Shown here: one piece after another, positions 44,696 through 58,063 of the stretch
Layout: every line of letters starts with the position of its first letter
Numbering within the stretch: position 1 is the first letter of the stretch
NCBI GenBank assembly: GCA_019400425.1
Contig: JAFREE010000005.1
Coordinates: 328,384-392,383 of the forward strand
Length of the DNA: 64,000 nt
Reading direction: 5' to 3'
Origin: Hymenochaete sp. R1
Lineage: Eukaryota; Basidiomycota; Agaricomycetes; Hymenochaetales; Hymenochaetaceae
Program-made: the position numbers and the translations under genes
Notes under the pieces: model-generated
Databases searched by the model: none
Told to the model about the DNA's origin: nothing
What the model saw: the letters and a program-made list of their open reading frames with translations, nothing else

Positions 44696-45508
44696 GCTGA
44701 GCAGAAACTGTGGGATCCTCTTCCAGTGGTGCTGCTCATTGAGTTTGGCTTTCACTACCCTTTCGTTTTTCTTTCTTTCGGAGCGTTGGATGGGGAAGGG
44801 ACTGCGCTTATTTTAAAAGTGGCACACTCTTTCCTTTCCTTTCCTCTCCAGTCTACATTGTTCCTTATAGCAGATTCTCTCTCCTTCGTTCAATCCTTTG
44901 ATTTATCATTCCTCATACCCTTCCTTCGTATCTTCGCATTCGACTCATTCTAATTCACGACCTTTTCTTTTTTGTTACGTGACATCGTAATTTTCGTTTG
45001 GCTGTTCCTTTTCTCTCTCTACGTCCATGCTCATTCCCATTCCTTCCACAATATGACCTTGTCTCTCCCCAAGTGCATTCGCAATTACTCCTCTTCATGC
45101 CTTACATTATACATATCATTTGTATCATCATAGATTCAAACATGCATTTACCGTACTTCCATATATAAATGTACAACATTACGAGACGAAATTAAGTTGG
45201 CATGGTCGAGAACTCAGTACTCATTGAATACATTAAGACTCCGATCACACTTTTCGGGTGTATGTTTTGGACTGTAATCAGCACACTATTTGTTCACTCT
45301 ATTCCTACATTTAGACGCAATACAGTGTGAAAAAGACCCAGAATGTACAAAAGAAAGAGCAGAGGAACGACCTAGGAAATCCGCTATACCAATTGGGTGA
45401 AGCAAGGAAGCTCTATCGTATCCCCTTCGTAAACGCATCTCCCCCCTCCCCCAATACAGCAAAACCACCCATCCCTCAAAATATTTTCCCAACCTCACCT
45501 TCAGCCAC
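44696..45508. other. Intergenic, convergent 3' ends
   Basis: T- and CT-rich 3' UTR of the small protein gene, then AT-rich sequence to the P450 stop. No gene seen. Confidence 0.5.
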
Positions 45509-47878
45509 TCACATCCTCGGCGTCAACACAACCGGCAGTTTCCCAGGCTTCAACACAAACAAATCCACCATATCCCTCTCCCAACGCGCCGGGTCATATC
45601 CTTTCGCGAACCGCACGTCAAACTTCTGCATCAGATTCGCTACAACCGTGCGCATCTCCGCGAGCGCGAGGTTCTTGCCGGCGCAGTTGGCGTGGCCTGC
45701 GGAGAAGGGGATGAAGGCAAGTGTGTTATGTGTGGTTAGGGACTGTTTGAGGGAGGCGGGAAGGGCGCTGCGCGGAAGCCAGCGGTCGGGGATGAAGGAC
45801 TCGGAGAGGGAGAAGTTAGTAGGGTCGCGGTGGAGGATGTAGGGTGGGACGTTGACAGAGGTGTTTTCGTTGAAGAAGCTGGTGGTGGAGATGATTGGGT
45901 CGTTAGATGTTGGGATATGGAAAGAGGAAGAAGAGAAGAAGAGGAAGGAGAGAGAGATTGCGTGCTTACTGCTCGCCGACCCATTTGCCTCCGGTGCCTT
46001 TCTCTGGTGCGCGGTGGATGAAGGTCATGACAGCGGGTTGGAGACGCATCGTCTCGTTACTACCGAAATTCCATCAATATTGCAGAAGAATCGAAGGGTA
46101 CGGTAGCAGCAACTCACATGACAGCGTTCAAGTACCTCATCTCAGCCAACTTCGTCCCATCGAACGGCTCCACCTCACCTGGCGGAAACACCGTGTCGAC
46201 TTCCTCCCGAAGGCGGTTGTAGCACTCCGGGTGCGTGAGGAGGTAGTAGAAGACGCCAGATAAAGTGGTGCTTGTCGTATCGGAACCGGCAACGATGGCG
46301 AGTTCACCTTGGACGACAACATCCTTCATAGAAGTTGGGGGCGTGGAGGGGTCATCATGATCTTCGTCCATCTGTTGCGGAATCAGGATCAAATTGTGAT
46401 AAGAGACATGAGTTCAAATTGACTGACTAGATGGTAGAACAAATCCTTCATGCTGGATCCTCTAGCTTTCCTCCGATTCGCGCATTCGATGGCGAAGTTG
46501 CGGAACTTGACGACGGCCTCGGTAGCAAAAGGGAACTTAAGCATGAGACGAGTTGCCCAAGGAATGTGCATTTGCCATGCGATATCGCTGTTTTTCGGTT
46601 TTTCGAGGAGCAAAAAAAAAACAGGGAAAAGGACGAGAGAGCGTGTTAGTTAATTGGTTAGAATTGGTAGATTTGATTTTTAAGACGAACTCGATGCGGT
46701 CTACCATCATTTTAAATAGACCATCCTTGTCACCACCGTCGCGCATGAGCTCAAATCCGCCTCCGAAGGCCATATCACCCATAAAGTCAAATCTATGAAA
46801 CATTGCCAGAAACAAATCAATACACTTCAATCACAAAAAACGATCTTCCAGATCAATCAATCGCTCACGCAAAGTAGGTCATCCACTCCACCAAATCGAT
46901 AGCAGAGTTCTTCCTCTTCTCGAGCTCCTCGACAAGTTGCGTCGTGCGCAACACGACCTGGGGTTGATAATCCTTGATACGAGCAGAGCTGAACGCATGG
47001 TTCCAGGGTACGCGTTTCCTTGCGTGTGCTTCATTAGTCCGGCACGCAATGAGAGAAGGTTCGGCATCAGGATTTCGACGACCGTCCCAAACTGCAATGC
47101 GTAAAAAAAGAAGTCATAAACGTCAGTGTCGGCGATCATGAGAACCGGATCATGTCAATAGTGATGATAAATTTGATCTGGGAGTGGATCACAACATCAA
47201 TAGGAAATAGCGGATAAGCGGATATTTAAAACCGGGGGAAACAAGGAACGGGGAATACGGACTACGAGGCATTCGAAAAGGAAAGAGGTTTAGGAATGAA
47301 ATGGACATACCGGGCCCTCTAGGCATATCAGTTGCCAACACCTCCGGCAGGAGGTTTGCGTCCGCGAACGAAAGCTCGTTCGGGCCTAACCTCACAATCT
47401 GCCCATGTTTCTTGTGCAAATCTACTATAACCCGATGCTGTTTCCCGTTCAGAATCTGGTAGATCATCCAGAACTTTGAGAGCTTCGCGAGGGCCGGGCC
47501 AGGGTACTTGGCAAGTGGGTGCCATGGTGAGAGACGGTAGACAGCGATGGACGTGAGGAGAGTGGAGTAGAAGGTTAGGAAGCCGGCGGCGTAGGCAATG
47601 GTAGAGGTAGCGAAGTGCGGAATGAGGAAGGATGAGGAGAGGTATGGGGCAAACACAAGCAGGAGAAAGGTGGGGAGATAGCTCGAAGGCTGAACCTCAT
47701 ACTTCTTGTAGATTGCGTGCACGACCTGGAGTGAAACATGGCGTTAGAGAGTAGCTGAAAAGTTTCCAGTGAAGATTGGACGAACCAATGCACCGGCTAC
47801 GTCGAAAAGTACCGCATCGCGGAAGTCAAGCCTAGGCAGGTTTCCGGTGCTGACGCTCAGATTCTGGGGAAGAATCAT
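45509..47878 (-). CDS. Cytochrome P450, 568 aa (P450-1)
   Basis: Eight exons: 47878-47786, 47725-47311, 47091-46869, 46792-46691, 46587-46428, 46371-46118, 46059-45970 and 45878-45509. They sum to 569 codons. Several hydrophobic segments occupy residues 35-105, more than the usual single anchor. The I-helix AGSDTTSTT is at about 359-367 with the oxygen-activating Asp-Thr. The K-helix ExxR is ETMR at about 418-421. The FIPDRWLP meander follows, and the heme loop FSAGHANCAG has Cys511 as the iron ligand. The usual Arg of FxxGxRxCxG is Ala here. The overall pattern fits basidiomycete endoplasmic-reticulum monooxygenases, but the substrate is unknown. One intron uses a GTTCGT donor. It is convergent with the small gene at 44324. 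Confidence 0.9.
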
Positions 47879-48422
47879 TGCTAGAGATGGTACTGTGTTG
47901 AAGAGGGAGAGTAAAGCGACTCAAGAGGTCAAGAGACGCCTTAAGGGACGTGCTTAAGTACCAAGCCATCGATGACCGAAGCCGATGACGGGCGCAACTG
48001 CAGATGCAGGGTGCACACATTCAATCGACTTACCCAACGTCCAGGTTCGAGTCAAAGCTATACACACTATCTCTGCGGACGGCACGCGTATGCTCGGCAG
48101 TCAATAACGTCGTCACCCATTGGGCAGCCGGGCTATTTCATGGATGTTTCTCGTCTCCTTGAACCCAGATCGTCCTCGTTGGCTGATAGTTTCCCGTGAC
48201 AGCAATAATCTGCGTAGAACATGATGGTATTTGGAGGAATCTGATGGGTTAGAATTTTGAATGTGTAATGTTCGATGAGATCTTCGTGGTCTGCGGTCAG
48301 GGGTTGGTCGGAAGACGGGAGACGAAGACGCGGAGTGAATGAACAAAAAAGTCCGAATCGGCGTGCGGCCGCAAATCATACTTGACCACATTGTATACCA
48401 TTATAACATTGCATTAACATTC
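47879..48422. other. Intergenic, P450-1 promoter side
   Basis: Upstream of the P450-1 start. No ORF with coding character, no recognised motif. Confidence 0.5.
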
Positions 48423-48494
48423 GTCTCTGTCGATTAGTGGTTAAATCGTCTCGTTGTGGCCGAGGAGCCGTGTGTTCGATTCACACCAGAGACA
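48423..48494 (+). tRNA. tRNA-His(GTG)
   Basis: Intronless. Acceptor stem GTCTCTG/CAGAGAC, anticodon stem TCTCG/CGAGG around TTGTGGC with anticodon GTG, T arm GTGTGTTCGATTCACAC, discriminator A. A run of T follows about 24 nt downstream as terminator. Confidence 0.88.
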
Positions 48495-48624
48495 CTGACT
48501 GGTTTGTTACAATTGTTTCATTTTTTTTTGCAATGCAATGATCTTACACAGTTCTTGGGAATGGGTGCCTTATACATGCGTGGGCAGACTACAATGCTGC
48601 AGCGAACAACAACAAATCAAAGGA

Positions 48625-48638
48625 GGGGGGGGGGGGGG
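48625..48638. repeat. Poly-G run of 14
   Basis: Uninterrupted run of 14 G shortly after the 7-TM gene stop, on the strand opposite that gene. Runs like this are prone to length errors. Confidence 0.8.
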
Positions 48639-48661
48639 TTATAAAAAAATAGATATTAATA

Positions 48662-49981
48662 CTAATACTCCCTTGGAATCTTCTGTGTGCTCGCATACAC
48701 ACCGCTCTCCAAGTCATCATCGCTCACATCTCTGGGAATACTGGCTTCGGCTCCAGCGCAGGTCTCTGTCACCGTGTGCTTCGATATCTCGATACCCCGC
48801 CTCAAAGACAAATCCGCGACCTCGTCTTTCCCGCCGGTCAACGACGAGACCCTATTCGCCGAAATGATATCAGAGCCCGCGGTCCCCTGTGTCCTGAAAT
48901 GCAGCTCCAGCGCCGTCCCACCCCGCCTCCGTCCCGACCCCGCCGTGTCAAAGCTATTCTGATTCCACGCCGACCCGACTGAGTTGGCATTCTCCTGCGA
49001 CCATCGACGACTTGACGTCCAAACCGTAGCGAAGACGACACCGAGGATGGAAACGAAGTCATTGGTGAATTGAATGTAGGTGCCTCGGAGGTAGGATCGG
49101 TCAGTTGAAATCATGATAATTTGGGCGATGTTGAGGATGACGGGGAATACGAAGTTTCCGAGTGCGATAAAGAAGAGGCCGCGGAGACGATCGAGGACGG
49201 TAGCTGAGTCACGGGAGAGAGCACGAGGTCGAAATTGCGTGTTGATTAACGCGTCGTGCTAAAACTATGAAAGCGAAAAGCTGCTTACTGTGGCGTTGAG
49301 TCCAACCATTCCGTCCAGCCTTGTCAAACAGCCTCAGTTTGTATAAAAAGAATATCGAGCAGTAGCTTTGGGGAGGCCTATTAGTTTAAATCGGAAGAGC
49401 AGTCATAGACATTCGACCCACGCGTTATCAACGACCTGAAGAGTCCACTCCGTTGTGATATAGGGATTCCGGAACCAAGTGACCGGCCCAACAAGCGCCA
49501 AGCTCCCCAAATCCTTGCTCTTGACCTGGAACTCGTGCATATACAAAACAAGCATGATGAATCGCGTCGTCTTGCACAAAATCGGAATTACCAAAATCCG
49601 GAGCCTCTTCATAGCCGGGCTTGTCACCGAGGGGTAAAACGCGAGGATACGCGTCAAGAGCACCGTGTCCACGACCAAAGGCGTCATCACGCTTACAGCA
49701 ATCGTCGCAACGAACAACGACTGGGAAATTGCGACGTCTGGTTGGAGAATCGTCTTCCATTCTAGGACGTCATTTAGGATGCAAAGGAGGATGCCGAGGA
49801 AGCATATGGCGATGTTGAGAATGAAGACTGCGGTTTGTCGGGACTCGGGGGTAGAAAAGGTGTAAAGGAGGATGATAACAGGAACGAGCATCGCAGCGAG
49901 GGGTGTTGCGATGAGAATGAAGGAGAGGGATGGCTCGATGGCAGCTACGTAGTTTGTACCGGTAGGCGGGAGCGTGGTCAT
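48662..49981 (-). CDS. Fungal 7-TM membrane protein (7TM-1)
   Basis: Three exons: 49981-49422, 49377-49289 and 49203-48662, in frame to 397 codons. Seven hydrophobic spans can be placed. They include the one ending VDTVLLTRILAFYP, the one with VVDNAPPQSYCSIFF, GLFFIALGNFVFP and ILGVVFATVWTSS. The short N-terminus and a hydrophilic Ser/Thr/Glu-rich C-tail of about 120 residues give a receptor-like topology. It is paralogous to the gene at 63074-64000, with the same intron positions. This looks like one of the large uncharacterised basidiomycete 7-TM families; a G-protein-coupled receptor role is not shown by any motif I can name. Function unknown. Confidence 0.75.
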
Positions 49982-52900
49982 TGTGAAGACAGTCCAAGGA
50001 ATGGATGGTCAAACAACGCGAGCGGTGTCAATCCCTTTTCTTTTTTTAAACCTTGACTAGAGCTCTGGCATTCAGGATGACAATAGCGAAAGCACACTGG
50101 ATTGGCCTGATACCCGAGAATGATGAGAGAAAAAAGATCAAGGGTAGGATTTAGAGAGCAGACGCGGAGAGAGAAATAGATGGGCTCATACTGGGCTCGA
50201 CAACTTAATCTTGAAGAGATCGTGCAGATTCCGTCAATTAGTTACCAGAATCGCCTTTGAGTTCGTAAAATTGACCTCGACGAACAAAAGTTTTGCTGTT
50301 GGCGTGTGTTAAGCTTTGGATATCGGTGTGGCACGAATGGTCGGATACATACCTGTCTTTCCATCAGCGAAACACATACATACGCATGATAGTTTCTGCT
50401 GGTCAAATTTCCGTCAGGTCGAGGGTGCTCGTGTATCGCTTTCTTCCGAAATTCCTAGCAATCATCCAAGGAAGAACGCTGATTCGCGCACCGGAATTAC
50501 AGCTGTATTCGTTCGGAATCACAGATGAGCTGTTGGACTGCGGTTGTGGATAGCCCAGATTTTTGTGAGATAGATAGGCTGGTTCTGTTCTCTCCGCGCC
50601 CCGTACATATTAAGCCTTTTGGTACCCAAAATGCCCGTTAATTCAAGTATCTGCGAATGAATAGTGTCTATTAAAAGTTTCCAGACATTCCCTTGAGCTC
50701 GAACTCACCAGTGATTTTTCCTATGCTCGACGAGACTGAATATGAGCTCTATCCGCTTTCCCTTTCGTAAATAAGTGCTGCAGTCAGGACACGTCTATCT
50801 GTCCGGGTCGGAGCTCTATACATTGTCCCAAACTACACGGTGTACTGAGAGTTTCACTAAAGTGAGACACCCGTACAGCGTGTCCATCTTTCTCTGATGA
50901 TACATTTGATGACATCGACATTGGTAGTTGCGTGCTACAAATGCTTATGCGGGTTGTGGAGAGCCTGGAGAGCCCCTTTTCCGGAAGTATTGAGGAGGAC
51001 ATGTACAATCAGAGACACTATTCCTCAGACATGAACATAGCCACTGACAGCGGAGGCGTCCGACACGAGAATCCAATAGAAATGCTGATCTGATGTTCCG
51101 CAATCCAACCACAAGCGTTGTGATATTTAGCATCTGAGACTTGAGAGTGGCTTTCGAACTGGATAAGGACTGGTTGATGAGCGAGCGCGGAATGCAGAAG
51201 ATTGGGTTCGCGTTCAAAACGAGGCCAATCTTGTCGATCTAGCTTTTCGCAGTGTTCCGCTTCCATAAGCGGCGGTACATCCATCCGCTATTCGTCGTCG
51301 TCCATGTTGAAGCGCGTGGAAGCGCCGATGCTTTGTTCCTACAAAAAGAAAAGAAGGAAATAAATTTACTGATCGGCTCGGAGAGGTTGAAAAACTATTG
51401 CCGGATTCGGAAGAAAACGGTACCAAACGACCTCTGAATAATATTAATGTTCTTTATCTAAGTCATTTGTTGCTCATCTTGACTCTAATCTCGTATCAGA
51501 CCTCCGTCGAGCTAGCCTAAGGATACTAGTTTTCGCAGAGAGACTCTCTGAGCAAAGTCACTAGACCATGGAACGAGCGTCTCTTCCCGAAGCCCAAAGG
51601 CACAGAAAGAAAAAGGAGTCACATTCAGTATTTTTACGAATTGAACTTGGTAACCATCCGTACGAACGAAAATATCGGGTTGCGGGCTAGAGCTGATCTT
51701 TATATACCCTCCTCCTTTAACTTCGCCATTTTGTGCGTCGCATGACTTTGATCAGACCAGACATGAGATATCGTACGGATCGGTGTCCACTCGCAGCTCC
51801 GCCGGGATAGATCTTAGCCTGCGGCGGTGGCATTCGGGGGAAGTTTATGTCGCGCGTGGTAAGCGTTGGTCTTGATTTGCGTCTTCTTCGAAGTTGGGTG
51901 CACCGAGTATTACAGCGCAGTGACATCGTAAAAGGCGCGCAACTTTTTAGCATTTCAGTCTTTTAGAGACGAGAAGAGAACCAACGAACCTGGTTCTTTA
52001 CTTTCCCCTCGATTCCTACGACGCCCGGATAAATGATATCTATAGTTATTCTTGTTTCTTTTGAAGATTACAAACACTGTTGATTAAGCGTAAAGAAACG
52101 AAATATTTTGGATAAAGTAAAATCGGATTATGTACGTACGCACGTTGGTCCCGCTACCATACATCTGAGGTCACTAAAACCAGCTATGATGACCTTAATG
52201 GCTTAGACGAAATTGCGATTTTGGCTTCAGCCTGCAGAATAACAGACAAGCGGATAGTCGACGGAGAGGAAGAGCTCCAGCATCAATTACATAGTGTCAT
52301 CGAAGGGCAACTTTAATTGCCGGGAGCGGAAGGCAGGGACAAGATGATATGATTGTGTTATCAAGGCATGCTGAGATTGCGGACTAATCAATACCTCACG
52401 TGTAAGATTTGGAAAAGAAAGACAAATTTTGGCGGAACATTCACTTACTTCTCGTCTATGCATTCAACTATCATTCCGTGCATCCCTTGCTCTGCATTAG
52501 TGTTTTGTCATGGCACTGTTTCAATACGTTCTAGCGTCGCCGTCATACGGGAAAGCGTATCAACTGAAAGAGTTGAAAGAAGCCGGAGAATACCAAGATG
52601 AAGTTACACAGATAGCTTATGGTCCCGTCATTTCATCCGGTTATCTGTCTTCCTTGTCTATCTGTATGCCGCGAGTCAGGCATGCTTCCCATGAGATACA
52701 TACAGTTGCGGGAAGATCAGGTTGGTGGCGCCTGAACTTCTGGCCTAGCACTCTCGGCATTGTATTACAGCCGTGCTATCCCATTGAAATGTTGAACGGT
52801 GAACACCCCACAATTTCGAACTCATAAAAGGATATGAGAATAAGATCTCTTGATTAACTTTTGAGAAGTAATAAATACATACGTTGGAGGAGAACGTAAA

Positions 52901-55430
52901 GCTGGGTGATTGAGACCTTGATAACGTCTAAGCGTTTGTTTTGGTTCGGAGTTGCGGGCCTTTGAGCGCACGTCAAGGCGGCGTGTGAATATGGCCATTT
53001 CGATTTCTAAGATAGTGAATATTGAAGTGCCAGTTTTCTGTATATTTCACTCCAAAGGTGTGGAGGAAAGGTTGTTAAGCGTACGCTTGAATAGATCAAG
53101 AGGTTACAAGGGGTAGCCCATTGAGCTGTAAAAGGCGATGCCTTGGGTTTCAGTCGGTGCATCGCAGTGGCTTGACAGAGTGCCACAGTGAACGGCATAG
53201 ACCAGTAAGCCGAATGCATCGGGGATATACTCTTGGTGTGTCGGTACTGGGCACTAAGCATCCAAAGTCGCGGCTTCATTGAGGCATCAACCCGCCAATT
53301 GACAGGTTTTGGCGATTGACTCAATGTATGAAATTCTCTTGAAGCCATTCTTACACGTACAGCCATCACCACGAGCCATTCATTTCCTCGCAGAAGAGCC
53401 ATTCGAGTTATTGACGCTCCTACTCTTGAGACAGTGTCACGTCAGTGATGCTATCGATAATGGTCAAGAGACTGAACAAGCATACTTTCTCTTCCGCAAA
53501 TTACGGAAGTCCTGGGGTTGTTCACATGGTGGTGCGGCCCAGTTGGAAGCCTGAGCCGGGGATTGTTCAAATAGCGAACGGGCCCGATTCAAATGACGCG
53601 CTTGTGTTACGTCTAGTTGACGCCTTAGCGGGATGTTGGGCAGGAGGTTTGATTCAGTGCGCCGTAATCCCAAAGACCAGAAGTAATTTCGATGTGGCAC
53701 GCACCCTCTCGTGACTGATCCAAGTAGAGATATCGCTCTTTTTAAGATGAAAAGACGGAATTCTCCGCCTTGAACAAGAGCAGCACAATCAAAAGTCCGT
53801 TGGAACGCGGGCGACTGAAAGTGTTCAGAGGGAGTAGTTTGGCGAAGAAGTTGCCGTTGACGGTGCACAGTGTCGGGCGCGTTGTAATGGTTTGTAAAAA
53901 AACAAAAGTGATCCCTGCGCGTCCGAGACCAGTTCCGAGCTCCCATCGGTTACACGGTCTCCTTAGCTACGCGGCCGGCTGTCGCACGTGGGGTTCCCCG
54001 AGTCGAATATGCCTCGAGCAAGTAGACCGATCTTTACGGGCGTCCTCGATGTGTAATGGAAGCAACGACCGAGGGATCGCGAGAAAGATTCAGTGTTACC
54101 CGACTCAGAGAATTCAGAGGAAGCAGAAATTTCATGTCAAATTGTTGGAAAATGCTCGTAGTGACAACTTTGCCTTGAGGAGAAGACAGTTTGCCACAAC
54201 GGAGACACGGGCCTTTCGGAGGGCGGGAGTCGCACCCTATCCATGTTTTTGTTCGCTTATGAGAGGCAACCGTGTCATTTCATGGATCAGATAAGGAGAA
54301 AGAAGTTAGGAAAGGAAAGGGAAGAAACGTACGTGAGTTACGAAACACGCGTCATCAGACCGTTTGTCTTGTCCTTCAATACACTGAAGAAAAGCCGTGG
54401 GAGTGAAAATCGAGTTCTAGAGCGCACATAGCTCTCAGACACAGACATACAAAGTATACAAAGAATGCATCACTGTTCAGGGCCATCCACCCGATTCTCG
54501 TTCTGTCCTAGTGTCTAGAAAAGAATGCGTGAGTTCAGTAGACTATTTGTTATCGTGAAGCTTGAGAGCTCCGTATCTCCGTGAAAAGATTCAGTGCGAT
54601 TGAATGTATAGGCAAGTACACACATGTTGTCCACAATGCCACACTCCGAGACGAGATTGTTGTTTGCGAGCGACGCACATACTTTGCATACGTATAATTT
54701 ACATGCGGGGACATGGTGGTTAGCGGGAAGATCGGAAGTTAAAAGATGGTTGACCGACTTACGGCAGAGGGTGCCTCTATTTGGACATGAGCCGAAGGAA
54801 TCGGCGGGCCGGTTGCCGATCAGGTCGCACTCATCGTTTTCTTAAGCTTGTTTCGTCCTTCCTTCCACGACTCGGACTGAACCGCAGCCAGCGTTCTCGT
54901 GTCGCCTGCTTTCTGTCTCACCACCAAAGAAACGCAATGGCAAAGAGAAATGCAGGTTCAAGTCTGGAATTAAATTTGTTACTACCAGGGGTCGCCCCAG
55001 TGCCTTCTCACAGGAAGATTCATATAAATGTTCTTGGGAGATTGTCTACTGATGGATATCATGCAAAGATCTAGCAGATCTTGATCACCATCCACGCTGC
55101 TTGTGGAAAAGGGAATCCAATGCTGCTGATGTGGATCACATAGCCGAGATTATCGCATAAACTTATCACAGGGCAACAGCTTTTTTACTGCCGGATTTGA
55201 TAAGAACTCGGTGGCTGAGCATCGGCTCGAATCTTTTTCGCCAACCCAACGGGTAAGAAAACAGGTTTTCTACATACTCTGATGACTCTGGCGCAATAAG
55301 CAGGCTTGTTGCAAGCCGTCATCCAGCTCACTCCCCTTCTGCTACTCAAATCCTCAATATAAACAACTGCCGCTCGTTTCATCCCACCCAAACTCATTTC
55401 CTTCCTTCGATTGCCTTCTTCTCTTCCCCA
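49982..55430. other. 5.4 kb without supportable gene
   Basis: Several ORFs of 80-170 codons lie on both strands (for example 53007-53402 minus and 53770-54294 plus), but none has a known motif, convincing splice partners or coding-like composition. No terminal repeats or transposase motifs were seen. It may be decayed sequence. TATAAA at 55358-55363 is the likely P450-2 TATA box, 68 nt before its ATG. Confidence 0.4.
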
Positions 55431-58063
55431 ATGCTCATGCTCCCGCTCCTACCTGTCTTCCAGCTTGGATGTGCAGCCTTTTCAGTCGTGCTCATCTCTC
55501 TCTCCCTCGCCTCGAAGTTTGCAAAGGTACGCGCTCTCGTTTTCCGAGCTCGCTTAAGGCACCTTCTAACACGCTAGAGCACAGAAGCGGCGGATCCTGA
55601 AGAACCTACCGCCGATAGTGCACATTCCCGTACGTCCTTCGATATACCGTGGTGTTTCCTGAAGTACTGACACTTCTTCGACACCGTCAGGATAACGAAA
55701 TTTTTAAGAGTCCAAGACAAGCGTATGAGCGGGCTCTGAAGCTTCATGGACCTATCATTGGCGTTAAACGCAAAGGAAGGGTCAGTTTTTTTTTCATGAG
55801 CTACTTTACTGGCAGGGAGGAAGCTCATTATTCGTTATCAAGCTGGAATATATTGTGGACGAAAGATATACGCATGAGGTCCTCACCACAAATGGACCTT
55901 TCAGTTTCGAGCAGGGAACCGCCTTTATCCTCAATTTGCATTACTTCCATCGGCTTTTCACCGCGTTTTTTGTCGAAATTGACGATCTCGTTCGCAATGT
56001 CATTGTCTCCCGCATGCCACTCGTAGTTGAGCAAGGTCTGTGCAGCTGATCTTTATCTTGATTCTTTCCTTCTCTAGACTCATTTCAAATTTTACCAGTC
56101 TTCCCATCCTTCATGCGCCACGCTGCCGACTTTGAGCGCGAATTGGGACCGCGCGATGGAAAAGGCGAGCGCAAGTTTGTGGATGCGGAAATCTTGGCAC
56201 ACCGAGGAATCTCTGAGGCTATGGCACATGTTATCCTCGGCGAGGTCGGTTCTCATTCATTCCAACCTGAAACAATCTTGCTGAACGGTTCTCTCTATAC
56301 AGCAATTTGTCACAAAGCAGAATCTGGACGTTATAGAGCGTGTCGCACACGACATGGCTGCCGTGACTGGTATTTACCAGAACACGTCTAGATGGGGGAG
56401 AATGTTTCCTAATTTATGGAGACTCTTGACTTGGTACGCTTTCTCCTGATCTTCTGGTCTTGACGCCGTGGTTGCCAGTGGTACACACTGTCCTCTCCGG
56501 TCCGCGTCTCTTCTATTTTCAATATCGCAAACCATGTTCTCCAATTTTTAGAGCTTCTATTATTACGTCGTCTTCATTTGCATTCGAAGGGGATGGCTGA
56601 TCCGATTGCTGACCTCTTTCAATCCGATGATGCAGGGTTCGCATTCTTTCTACCACTGTCCCGCTCTATTACCGCGTCATCGGGCTGCAGATCTGGCGCA
56701 AGCTGCATTCGGAGCACTTCAGCACCGAAGACGCGAGGGAGAATCCCGAGCTGTTCAAGGTAATGCAATCGTCTTTTATACACTTTACGTATTCACATTC
56801 ATTCTGATGATTTTTCAACGACTGTTACTCAATTGCGCAATCGGCTCGGAATTTGCAATTAACATCAATCTTTTCAAACATTCCATGTGTTGCTGCGCCG
56901 ATGCGCCATGTTGCATCGTGATTCGTGCATGTCGCGGTGGATCTTGGTCATGATACGGCGTCACAGGGAAGCGCTCTGAATTACCTTGCGTGTAAGAACG
57001 CGGACGCGGATGGCCATGTAGGAATTAAGGCTTTCCTCCGTATTTCTGCACTCGTGCTTGGGTGCGTATGTTCTGTTTTCCGAGCGGTTCGAACCGTCTG
57101 ACGCAAGGATCTTCTCTTCTCAGAATCATATTTGCATCGGTTCATCAGACGTAGGTTCTTTTATGTATCCGGGTTCCTGAATATTTTCTTACCACCGATC
57201 TTACTTCGAACCTTCCGCATGCAGCGCTTCCGTTGCCGTCTGGATGCTCTACGAGCTTGCCGTTCGGCCCGAGTACCTCCCCGAACTCCGAGCGGAGTTG
57301 CGCGATCACGCTCCGCATCTTGACATTAGCGGCGAGGAGACTCCTGAAATCACGTACGACGCGTTGCAGGGCGCGACTCAGCTCGACTCGTTCATCCGGG
57401 AGGTGATGCGCACCAAGGGTGATACACTGAGTACTTGCAGGATGACGACCGATGATGTGTCGTTGGGTGGGTACACGATACCGAAAGGTACGCTTCCTTT
57501 TTTTCACCCTTGTGCTTCGCCGTATCGAGAGAAGTTGATGCTCTCATTTTTTCCCCAAAATTTGATATTCTCATCGCATAGGTCATCTCGTACTACCATG
57601 CGCCTCACTGTCTCATCTGAACACTACTTACCATGGAGCTGATGCGGAGTGCTTCAATGGCCGTAGATGGGTTGACTCGGGCAAACAGGCAGTTATGCTC
57701 AACTATACGTACTTCCCGTTCGGACTCGGTAGATGGGCGTGCCCCGGGAGGGCCTTGGCTGTTGCTGGTGAGTTGCCATGTCATTTCGCCTCCTTCCTTT
57801 CCGCAAGCCGCTCCTCCCGCTTGGCCAGGCGACTCCCCGTACTTTACGGGCTGCCATCATCCTTCTCATTATGTCTACTATTGGCTATTGCGTTCAAAAC
57901 TCATGATGCTCTTATAGAAATCAAGATGATCATTTGGAGCGTGATTTGTCGAGCTACGCCCGTTCTCCGCGGTGGAGCATACACCGTTCCGGACCCTCTG
58001 AATGTCACCTCAGTCGCACCACAGGGTGAGATGGCGCTCATCCCGCTTGATGCATTCGCGTAG
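55431..58063 (+). CDS. Cytochrome P450, 520 aa (P450-2)
   Basis: Twelve exons: 55431-55526, 55585-55629, 55691-55780, 55843-56035, 56078-56244, 56303-56433, 56636-56759, 56967-57061, 57124-57150, 57225-57487, 57582-57767 and 57918-58063. They sum to 521 codons. A single N-terminal membrane anchor (residues 1-28) is followed by KRRILKNLPPIVHIP and the substrate-recognition region. The I-helix region is IIFASVHQTASVA instead of AGxxTT. ExxR is REVMR (Glu382, Arg385). The meander is HLNTTYHGADAECFNGRRW and the heme loop FPFGLGRWACPG has Cys464. This atypical I-helix and a heme loop without the usual Arg fit fungal P450s of the ent-kaurene-oxidase-like type, an inference. The two introns of about 200 nt (after 56433 and 56759) are the least certain joins. 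Substrate unknown. Confidence 0.85.

Noticed and set aside
53007..54294. ORFs of 131-174 codons on both strands
   Set aside because: Long overlapping ORFs on opposite strands without known motifs are better explained by chance composition.
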